Below are positions 26,367 through 38,826 of a stretch of DNA of 64,000 nt, in pieces. Position numbers and translations under genes: made by a program. The stretch comes from Proteromonas lacertae (taxonomy: Eukaryota; Sar; Bigyra; Opalinata; Proteromonadidae): the NCBI GenBank assembly GCA_002245135.1, contig NGBS01000873.1, forward strand, positions 248,001 through 312,000, in the 5' to 3' direction. Each line of letters begins with the position of its first letter. The stretch's first letter is position 1. A model generated the notes under the pieces. It worked only from the letters and a program-made list of their open reading frames with translations. It was not told the origin of the DNA and made no database searches.

Positions 26367-27484
26367 TTAAACTGGATACACTCTATTATTCTTTTTAGAT
26401 GATAAAATATGAGAATTATGAGACATATGTACAGATCTTAACATTGAAGAATCACGACTAAGTCTACTTGGGGTACATTTATTAAGACTGGATCTACATC
26501 TATTACCATACCCTTTAATATATTTTATTGTCAAAATTAAATTCTCTGGGTAATTTAAAGATATATTTGACAAAATATAGTCGAAATGATATGGAGGTGG
26601 TTCATGTGTAAATAATATTCTTTGTATATATGCAATACATGGTTCTTTAGGTGGATCAAACACCTTTGCTGGATTATTAATGTAATACATCTGTCTATGT
26701 ATTATATGTGAATATATTGATGGATCTAATATGCGGTATATAAATGATAGCTTAAGATTATTTAATATTGACTCAAATGTAGGAGATTCACTTATTAATT
26801 GGATAAATGGTTTAATTGAATAGACATCTTCTTCACAATCAGACAAATTGAGATTATAATCATCTTGAAATTGGTGCAATTCATCTTTTGTTATTACTCC
26901 TTCAAATAAGTCCAAAACCATATTAATTTGACTCTACATTATAATATAAGCATAACTATATATATACTTGTGTTATACAGATATTACTATGGATTTTGGA
27001 ATGAGATAAAATGATTGTCATGATATGTGTAGGATTTAAAAACAGTATTATACAAACAAATTGAAAAAATGAATCATAGTATATTTCATCTGATTCAAAA
27101 AATACTGAACATATATTTGAAGTAAATGCACAAAATCTATTCCTGAAACTACTCACAGGAACATAATTAATTTCTGGATTCTCTCTCCAGAGACTTAAAT
27201 ACGCCATATATATACAATTTACTTCATATTTATTCACTATAAAACAAATAGGTATATATAATACACATAAATGTTTGAGTTATAAAATGACTGAAGGATG
27301 AGAAGGGTAACAACAATTCAGAAACAATTGTCTTGCGATATTTAATACAATGATCACTTAAAATTTTCTATTACAGTGTAGATATACACATTAATACTAA
27401 TTCGTCTGTTGTGGGGTAAGAAATGGTGTCATCGGTACGTATATTAAGTGAATTTTTAATACTACTAGTTCTATGCGATTCCAT
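26367..27484 (-). CDS. T10: tandem-family protein of unknown function, 341 aa
   Basis: ATG at 27484 (MESHRTSSIK). Introns at positions 1 (30 nt), 2 (28 nt) and 4 (34 nt); introns 3 and 5 are absent, shown by continuous reading through VFFESDEIYYDSFFQF and LSDCEEDVYSIKPF. The exons sum to 342 codons. Blocks: LNKYEVNCIYMAYLSLW, FVCIILFL, SNICITQ, PKEPC, LFTHEPPPYHFDY and GYGNRCRS. The tail is short and ends NRVYPV, placing the basic-hydrophobic-Pro motif at the very C-terminus. It is the last copy in the array and is transcribed away from the DUF4954 gene. Confidence 0.75.
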
Positions 27485-27841
27485 GGGTTTATTTTAACAT
27501 AATTTAGATTTGAAAAAACAATAATAATTTTTGTAACTGATTTCTTCAAAACAAATGGAAAGCATGGGAGAATATAAACAACAATGTAGAGATATCAGAT
27601 TTCCAATTTAAAAGAGTAGTCAGTAAACGATTCAGTCAGGCTTATCGTTATGCAGGAGAAAAAACATTTTTTAATATTTGGGGTTATGAAAAAAAGGTTG
27701 TCAAGCTTTATCAAGCTTTCTTTTTGTTTTTGTCTTTTTTCTTCATCATTATTTTCACGATGTAAGTGATAAATCATTAAATATTTATCACATTATTATT
27801 ATCTTATTATTTTATTATTTTTATTAAAGGAAGTAATAAAG
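27485..27841. promoter_or_regulatory. 357-bp divergent intergenic region
   Basis: It lies between the starts of T10 (minus) and the DUF4954 gene (plus), so it must hold both promoters. A 60-codon minus-strand frame at 27595-27777 has no recognisable content and is probably chance. The 50 bases before the plus start are a TTATT-rich tract. I see no defined motif. Confidence 0.35.
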
Positions 27842-28955
27842 ATGGAATCTTCTTCTCTTGATCTTGAAAGTACAATGTTATTTTAAATATTCATATAAGA
27901 TTATCCTGATACAAGAAATTTAACAAGCGATGAAATCGAACTTTTGAAACAGAATGGCAATAGAGTTGAAAAGGATGAATGGGATAGAGTAAAAATTAGT
28001 ATAAAATCTGTATTATTTGATCCAACTAAAATTATTAATTGTTATTTCCAAGGAATAAATATCTTAGGTTCAACAGAATCTGAAGATGATTCTTCCAATT
28101 ATGAGTTAAGAAATACAACTTTTGAAAATTGTATAATTCATGATTATTGCAAAATTGTAAATAATAATTTAATAAAAAACACAGAAATATTTGATAATGT
28201 AAAAATCAGTGGTTGTGGAACTGTTACATACGATGGTTCATCTCAATTTGGTGAATTAACAGAAGTTTTATTAGGAAATGAAATTGGAAAAAGAGTAATT
28301 CCAATTAATTCATCAATGAGTTTTAAGGAAGTATCTAAGATAGTAGAGAAGAAGAATGAATTAGTTAAATATTCACCAATAATAAAAATAAGTAAATGCA
28401 ATATAATTGAAAAGAATTGTGATATTGAAAATTGTAATAGTTTAATCAATATCAAACTATCACCAAATACAAAAGTATCTGGTTCATCTTTAAAAGATAC
28501 AACAATTACATCAAACTCAAAACCAGTTCACATCATCAATATGTGTGTATTAGATCATGTGATAGTAAAAGATGGTTGTAAAATAGAAAATTTAGCAATT
28601 ATTTCAAGCAGTATGGTATTTGAAGGTTGTCATATTGTTAATCATGGAAAAATCACTGATTCTATAATTGGACCATATACAGCAACATCGTGTGGTGAAA
28701 TTCATAATTCGTTCTTAGGTCCATATGTTGCAGCACATCATCAAAGTTTAGTTCAATCTGCCATTATATTAGATGGTAAATGCAATATTGCTTATGGTTC
28801 AAATATAGGTAGTAACCATACAGGAAGAGCTCCAGATCAAGAGTTGTGGAGTGGTGAAGGTGTTTTCTTTGGTTTAGGATGTAATATTAAATATCCAATT
28901 AATTTGATTGAATCTCCGCATTCGATTATTGCAAGTGGTGTTTTAATGTTACCAC

Positions 28956-28993
<38 letters not shown>

Positions 28994-29719
28994 TATTTTT
29001 ATTAATAATAGACAATGTCAATGCCATTTTCTCTAGTAAATTCTCCAGTTAAACATTATCCAGAAATGTCTCCAGTTTATAATGAAGTATTTCCAGGTTG
29101 GATAATCTATCAAAGTCCATATTCATTAGTAAGAAATACTAGAAAATATAGAACAAGAACCACAGGAAATGGTAGTACAAATACTAAAGTATTTACAATG
29201 AAGACAATACAGTATATTATCCAAGCTAAGAATCAATTAGAAAGTGTTAAAAACACTGGTGAAAGAGAAAGGTTATATACTGATCAAGATGTACCAGGAT
29301 TAGGTAAAAATTATATGTTAGAAGAGAGTAGAATTGCTGGAATTAATGCATATAAAAGAGCTATATTGTTGTATGCATTGGAAGGATTATTTGATGAATG
29401 TTTAAAACAGAATTATACTGATCCAAAGATGGATATAAATCAGATAGAAAATGTTACAACTGAATTTAAATTTCAGATTCAATTAATCAATGACTATCTT
29501 TCTACTAATATATTATCAGTTGCTTTGAAGAAGTATGTGTTAATGAAAGAGAAATTGTTTGCTGATTCAAGAGATTCTAAGAATCGAGATGATATTCGTG
29601 GTAGAAAAATTATTCCTAATTATGATGATTATTATGAAGGTAGTGAGAATGATTCTGTGATAAATTCAGAAAAAGAGATCTTTGAATCTCAAAAAGAACA
29701 ATTATCTCAATTATTATAA
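27842..29719 (+). CDS. DUF4954-family left-handed beta-helix protein, ~597 aa
   Basis: Three exons: 27842-27869, 27900-28957 and 29012-29719. The first intron is 30 nt and ends AAG; the second is 54 nt and starts with a long (TA)n run. The N-terminus YPDTRNLTSDEIELLKQNGN, then DEWDRV and FDPTKI, matches the start of DUF4954 proteins that I know from Bacteroidetes and spirochaetes. The middle 300 residues have hexapeptide-like turns (IENCNSLINI, SSMVFEGCHIVNHG, NIAYGSNIGSNHTGRAPDQ) as in nucleotidyl- or acyl-transferase beta-helices. The C-terminal part is helical. A catalytic role is not established; sugar-nucleotide chemistry is a guess from the fold. Introns prove it is a eukaryotic gene, not contamination; a bacterial origin by transfer is possible. 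Confidence 0.8.
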
Positions 29720-29814
29720 CAAAAATAACAAAAATAAGTTTTTTTAAGTGTGTTTTTAATTTAATTTACTATATTTTTTTTGTCTATCACATATTTGTAT
29801 TGTTTTTTTTCATT

Positions 29815-31974
<2,160 letters not shown>

Positions 31975-32046
31975 TAAAAAATTAGAAATGCAATTCACAA
32001 ATCGTAAATCGATCCGTTTCACTTTTTTAACTTTCGTTTTTTAAAT
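31975..32046. promoter_or_regulatory. 72-bp shared divergent promoter region
   Basis: These bases separate the start codons of PRP43 (minus) and the ARK-like kinesin (plus), so both 5' UTRs and promoters must fit here or overlap the neighbouring genes. The T-rich runs near 32024-32043 are the only visible pattern. Confidence 0.4.
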
Positions 32047-34320
32047 ATGACAAATCGAGTAACAGAGAATGTAAAAGTATATTGCAGAGTTAGACCATTA
32101 TTGAATGATGAAATACCAGATAGTCAATGTGTAAAGCCAGTAGATGTTAATAAAGGCCGTTTTTCAGTGGATACTGATGCAGAAACAAAAATGTATATTT
32201 AACATTGATGTATATGATAATTAGATATTCAATGGATTCATTCTTCCCAGAATCTTCAAAACAGGATGAAGTGTTTGATACAGTTGCATTACCAGTAGTT
32301 CAATCTGTGCTGCATGGTTTTAATGGAACTATCATGGCTTATGGTCAAACAGGAGCAGGTAAAACTTACACAATGCTTGGTCCAGACGCATCGAATAACA
32401 CTAAAGGAATAATTCCACATTGTTTAGAATCAATATTTTCATATGTAAAACAAAATTCAGTGAATTATGAATGGACAATTGAATTGTCATTTATTCAAAT
32501 ATATTGTGAGTTAATTTTAGATTTGTTTAATCCCCAATCTAAAGTAACAATACGTGAAAACCAATCTCATTCCACCTTTCTAGAAGGAGCTACAAAATAC
32601 AATATATCCAATGTAAATGAAGGAATTGAATTAATCCAAAAAGGATTAGAAACAAGAATAACAAGTTCAACAGCAATGAATAGTGATTCAAGTAGAAGTC
32701 ATGCAATATTAGCACTGTATATAACAAAAAGAAAGACATCCAATGTTAATGAAGATAGTAATAATGGAATAAAAGCATTCTTTGGTACTTTATATTTAGT
32801 AGATTTAGCAGGTTCTGAAAGAGTAGGCAAATCTGCAGTTTATGGAACACATTTCAATGAATTAAAAGCAATTAATTTATCATTATCTGCCTTAGGGAAT
32901 TGTATTAATGCATTAGCAGAGAAAAGATCATTTGTTCCATATAGAGATAGTAAATTAACAAGATTATTATCATCTTCATTAGGTGGAAATAGTAAAACAA
33001 GGTATTTATATATTTATTATTATTATTAAATAGTTTAATATTGTGTATAAGTCCAAGTGCCTATAATAGACAAGAAACTATTTATACCTTAGCATTTGGT
33101 GAAAGGGCTATGACAATAACATTGAATTTATATACAAATGAAGAAGTTGATTATAAAGCGTTGTATTTAATCACACAAAAGAAATTAGATGAAAGTAATG
33201 ATGAGATTATTAAACAGAAGATATTAATTGAGAAATTAAGAAATGAGTTGAAAGAAGTGAAAGATGAATTAGAAAGTTCAAATTATAATAATAAAGTATT
33301 AATACTTATATATTGTTTATTTATGTCTTTATCAATAGATGTTAAAAGAACAATTGAATAGTTATAATTCAATGAGTAAAAGTGAAGAAAAAGGAGAAAA
33401 TATCTCTACAAAATGGGAAAAAGAAATTGAAACAATCCAATTGAAGTATAAAGAAGAATTAGAAAAAGAAAAAGAAAGAATGAATAAATCTAAAGAAGAA
33501 TCGTTAATTCAGTTACACCAAGCTGAAGAAGAATGGAATAAGATTGAAAGTGAATTAAACAATCAAAAGAGAGAGTATCTTGATACATTGCAAGATCTAA
33601 AAGAAACTAAAAAAGAATTATCTGATTTAGATTCATCTACAAGTCAAAGAATTGCTGAATTAATGGAAGATATTCAGATATATGAGAATAGATTAGGTGA
33701 ATATGAACAAAGATATGGAGTATTAGAAGATGAAGAAGAAGCAGATATTGAAACAGAAAAGTTGAGAATAGAATTGGAAAGTAAGGAAAAAGAATTGAAT
33801 GAAGTAAAAGATCAGTTTAAAAATGAATTTGAATCATTAGATAAATTGTATAAAACTAAAGTTGATCATTTAGCTGAAAGAGTTCATGTAATTGAAGAAA
33901 GTAAATTTAATCCAAAATTAGCTGTTAAACCTTCACAACAACAGCAAAACTCAATAAAACCAAAGAAATTACCAAGTTATATGAATGCTAGAGCTGTAGC
34001 AATAACTGGCAAATCTGCAATTGATAGAAGAAAACAATATGGAAATAGTATTTATTTACATAATGCTAATTTGTCAAAGATTAATAATAAGAATAAAATG
34101 AGTCGTATATATATCATCATAATTATATTTAATAGAAATCAATAAAGTGTATGGTAATAGCAATATTGGAAGAAGTATGTCAACAGGAACTGCATATCAA
34201 AGAAAGAACACTAACAATTTTTCATCTTATTTAGTTGATAATACTAAAATGAAGAAACAGAATTCAATTAGTGGAAGGAATGTTGCTCCGTTAAAACCTA
34301 GAATTAATACTCATTGGTAA
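32047..34320 (+). CDS. N-terminal motor kinesin, ARK-like, 711 aa
   Basis: Five exons (introns of 32, 32, 43 and 31 nt) close at 712 codons. The motor occupies residues about 8-335: GQTGAGKTYTML P-loop, NSDSSRSHAI switch I, LVDLAGSERVGKS switch II and INLSLSALGNCI. Right after the motor comes FGERAMTI then EEVDYKALY..TQKKLD, the neck pattern I associate with plant-type ARK (armadillo-repeat) kinesins. A Glu/Lys-rich coiled coil covers about 370-590, followed by a basic Ser/Asn tail. No armadillo repeats follow, so it is either a shortened ARK relative or an ungrouped kinesin. Expected role: plus-end-directed microtubule motor; the cargo is unknown. Confidence 0.88.
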
Positions 34321-34607
34321 GATAATATATTTATGTATTTAATTGTGTTGTTTAATTTGGATAATTATTTCACACTTACTCTCCCGCATGTAATTTATAT
34401 TGTAAACAAATATAACATATCAAGCTAAATGTATTAAAAACTATTTCATTCCTTTTTTGTTGTTATTTGTATTATATAAATTACTATAAAATACAGGATA
34501 CTACTTTGTCCTTATATTTTACTTATTGTTTACTGCAAAAATTATTAATTTTATTCTAATTTCAATAAACAATAAGTAAGTGTAATAACATATCATAATT
34601 TAGTATC

Positions 34608-37600
34608 TTATCTATCCAAACATCTAATTTTCAACATACAGAAGTATAAACATAAAATCATCACAAATATGACAATTAATTGATAACCAACTAAATTCCA
34701 TAACAAATCATATCTCATCCCATAAAAATCAATGAAATATTCATGAATTGTTAATGTAATATTACCTTCAATACGAACATTTGGACAAGAAGCTTTATTT
34801 GTTTCAAAATTATCACATTTGAATTGATTTATAGCTGCTGCTTGTTGAGAATACATTTGAGGATTTATCCAATATAACCATTTCCAAGGAGCTTTCAAAG
34901 AAGGATATGGAGTTAAAAAACCAGTAAATGTCATTGCTAAACTATTACCAATATTAATTGCTAAAGAAGCATTAGATTCTTTAGTAAAGAAATAAGAACA
35001 CCATTGAGCTAATAAAGAGCAAAATAAATACCATTCATATGTAACTAATAAATGAATTAACACTTTCTTTATATCACCATCTAATCCAACCATTGGATAG
35101 AATATCAGATTGAATACCAATGATAGCATAAAAACATACACTGCTTCAACAAATACTAAAGAAATCAAATGAGCAAATGGATGATATGTTTTCATTAAAT
35201 CTTCTCGATAAAATATCATTCTTGTACCAATTACAAAACTAACTACAGAATATACACAGTTTATTCCACAAGACATAATACTTATACTTATTCCAGCAAA
35301 TTTACTTTGAAGCCCACCTTGATTACTATCATCTACTTGGAAATATAATATACCAATAGGAATAAAAGATATAATTACATCTTCAAATCTTGCCAAATTA
35401 AAATCAAGTTTTCTCCAATTCATTCGGAAATTTCTTTTGGTTACTTCATAGATTTGTCTGAATATTGAAACTGAATATTTAGATTTGGATTTCACTGATG
35501 GTTGATCAGAATTCTTTATTTCATTTATTATATTCAAATTATCTTCATACAATTTGCTTTTCATATAATAATCACCAAATTCAATAGTATTTTTACCATC
35601 TACACCAGCACCTGTTACTTCTAACATCCAACTAGCTGGATTATCATTCTCTTTAATCTTTGGAACATTTTCTATCTCACTTATATATTCTACCACTTTT
35701 GAACCATGTTCACCTAATGGACCTAAATAAACTACTTTTCCACCTCTTTCTAACAATAATACATCACTAAATAGTTTGAATATTTCATAAGATGGCTGAT
35801 GGATTGTACAAATTATACTTCTTCCACATTCAGCTATTCTTTGTAATACTTGACATACTAACAAGGCAGATGAACTATCTAATCCAGTTGTTGGTTCATC
35901 TAAGAACAATATTGAGGGATTAGCTGCTAATTCTATTCCAATCATTACCAATTTTCTTATACCCATTGGCAAACCATTCTCTTTTGTTCCTATCATCATA
36001 TTTTTATATTCACTTAATCCTAATAATTCGATTGTTTCATCTACATATTTCATTATCACACTATCTTTGGGATTTCCTGGATATCTTAATCTACCACTAA
36101 ACATTAATGCTTCTTTCACAGTCTCAGTTTCAGGTAATGTATCTTCTTGTTCAACATATCCACTTAACATACACAAATCATTGGTTTTGTATTCTTTACC
36201 ATTCAATAAGAATGTACCTTCTGTTTTTCCTTGTGTTTTTCTGTTTGCTAATACATCCAATAAGGTTGTTTTACCTGCACCACTTGCTCCCATTAAAGCA
36301 GTCATACTGTGACTTCTTACAAATCCACTTACATCGTCTAATAACGTTTTATCTACTTTTCTTTTTGTTATTGGATCTTTTACTCTTACACTGTATTTCA
36401 CATGCTCAAATGTAAAATCTACATTCTTTACTGGAATATCAAGTGAACTAGCTTTCTTTTCATTCATATCTCTCTTCATCTTCTCCAACTTATTTATTGA
36501 ATCTTTATCTACTGTTTTACTTGGATAATAAGGATCATAATGGAAGAAATGAACTACTAATATTTGACATATTACAAAGAAGATATGTTCACATATTAAT
36601 ATTATTAATGAATACCATATTTCACTTCTTTCAGTTGGAAAATCATATGCTTTGAGATAGATTTTTGATTCTTCTTTTGTATATTTATTACTTGTAAATT
36701 CATTTATAATTTGGATTTTTAACATATGAGCAAATGGACTGAAATAATAAAATTCAATTAACCAAATTGGAATACTCTTTCTGGTTATATTAAAACCATT
36801 AAATGTATATATTATAAAACCAACCAGTGGTAGAAATGAACTTAAACTTCCCATTGTTTCAAATAGATATACAAATATTCCATAACAGGATATAAATGTT
36901 GTATATCCAAGAAATAATGATAGAATATAAATGAAATAATATTCACCATTATTATCAAATGAAAATCCCATCATTGAATAGATTATTGTCCCATATACTA
37001 TAGTTTCAAGAAATTGAATCAGATAATTGCTTATCACTGAACTGATTATATAAGCACTACTACTATAATATCCTTGTTTCAATTGTTTATATAATGGTAA
37101 TTTATTCAAAAAAGAAGGCATTATTATTCCTAATGTTGCAGTTACTATTGTAGCTGTAGCTATAAACATACCTCCAATTTTGGATATAAAATCATCTTTA
37201 TCAAGTCCAAAAAATATCCAACCAAGGATTACACTAGATATAATTTGTTGCATCATTCTTCCTATCATTACACCAGGATTCTTGTATATATTCTTACAGT
37301 GATAATTGAACAAGTAACATAACTGTTGAATGTAAGACATTGTATGTTTTTGATGAAACATTAAATCATTATAATTATTGTGAATTTCTATGGATGGAAT
37401 AGCTTCTTCATTTACTTCTTTTTCTATCTTTTCATAATTCTCACTCTTGTGGTATAAATCAACCATTGACTTTATATCAACATTCACACTTTCATCTTTT
37501 CGAAATGATAATCTTGATTCTTCTTTTCCCATATCTGATAAAAATGAACCAATATCTTTATTATTTGGAATATTATAACCAATTGAATTGAAATACTTCA

Positions 37601-38557
37601 TAATACACTCTTCATTTGATGATCCACCATAAATTATCTCACCTTCACTCAGTATTATCACATTATCAAACAGTTTTATTACCTCAGGATCTGGCTGTAA
37701 TAAGTGACATACTAAGATTCCTTCAAATATCTTTACCCATTGATTTAGGAATTTACATATGTCATACGTAACTGCACTATCTAAACCGGTACTCACTTTA
37801 TCCAACAACAATACTCTGGCTGGACCAGCTAATGCTTCACCTAATGTAACTCTTTTCTTTTCACCTCCACTAATACCTCGAATCATTTCATCACCTACTA
37901 ATGTATTTTCACAGATATTCAATCCCAACTTTTCTATCAACAGTTTGGTTTTATTACTCACATCAGCTTCTAATCTGTAATGGCCTTTTTTTAATAGATT
38001 ACCTTTACCATTCAAACAATGAACTGCAAAGTTTATTGTTTCTTTCACAGTCAAATTGCCTAATTGAATGTCATTTTGACCACAGAAACTACACAATTTC
38101 TTCCAGTTCAAACTCTCGATTGACTTACCATCACATTTCACGCTCCTGTGTGTTTACTGGATGGAATATAACTTGCCAATGCCTTTAAGAACGATGTAGT
38201 ACCTGAAGAAGGAGGGCCAAATACCTAATTGCTTATAAGTATGTTTTATACTAACGTTGATGAACCAGACTTGAAGTGATAAGTCACATCCTTAAGAACC
38301 ACTTGATTCTTCTTGCTTGATAAACCTAATCCATCCATAACTTGATAATAAACTCCAGTAACGATATTTGGAATATCATTATACTCTCTTTTGGCTTTCT
38401 TTACTTCAAATGTGTAGTTTTTGATAACAATATCAACTTTTGGTAAGTCAGGTAAAAATGTCTTCAGCTGCTTAGCATAGTCTTCGTATTCTGATATAAC
38501 ATCTATTTTTATATCAGACTGAGCTAAACTAACCGGTAATACTAAATTATCACTCAT
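34608..38557 (-). CDS. full-size ABCG/PDR transporter with apparent -1 frameshift, ~1,307 aa
   Basis: Two exons (27-nt intron near 38251) from ATG 38557. Order: NBD1, six TM helices, NBD2, six TM helices, as in pleiotropic drug resistance pumps. NBD1 is degenerate: Walker A reads GPPSSGTTS (no Lys) and Walker B LLLDKVSTGLD (Lys for the catalytic Glu), yet its signature ISGGEKKR is canonical. NBD2 has perfect Walker A (GASGAGKTT) and B (LFLDEPTTGLD) but a poor signature, LPMGIRK. So one composite site should hydrolyse ATP and the other not, the same asymmetry as fungal Pdr5. DNPASWMLEVTGAG after NBD2 is typical of PDR proteins. The frame breaks between KHTG and VKCDGKS around 38139-38150; one extra base there would restore it. 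It is either an assembly error or an inactivated allele. Confidence 0.88.
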
Positions 38558-38826
38558 AAATTTCACAGTATTTGAAATTATTAAATTTTACATTTGTTAA
38601 CATTATTTCTTAACAAACGATTAATGTTTAATTACATCTCAATATATAGGCGCAAGAAGATTAAATAAATAGCTAATATATAATGATTTTATATATAGTG
38701 AAAAGGCAAAATGATCAAAGCGATATTTGGTAAATTTACAAATTATTTACATTTCATATATGTAAATATACACACAACACATTATAACTACAGGTAATAT
38801 ATAACAAAATAGATTTTTAAATACTT

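Noticed and set aside
27595-27777. Small minus-strand gene of 60 codons in the T10/DUF4954 spacer
   Set aside because: No recognisable content, no family match among neighbours, and it would sit inside a shared promoter region.
38146-38158. A 12-nt intron (GTAAACACACAG) repairing the ABC transporter frame
   Set aside because: Its removal still leads to a stop, and 12 nt is far below every other intron seen.
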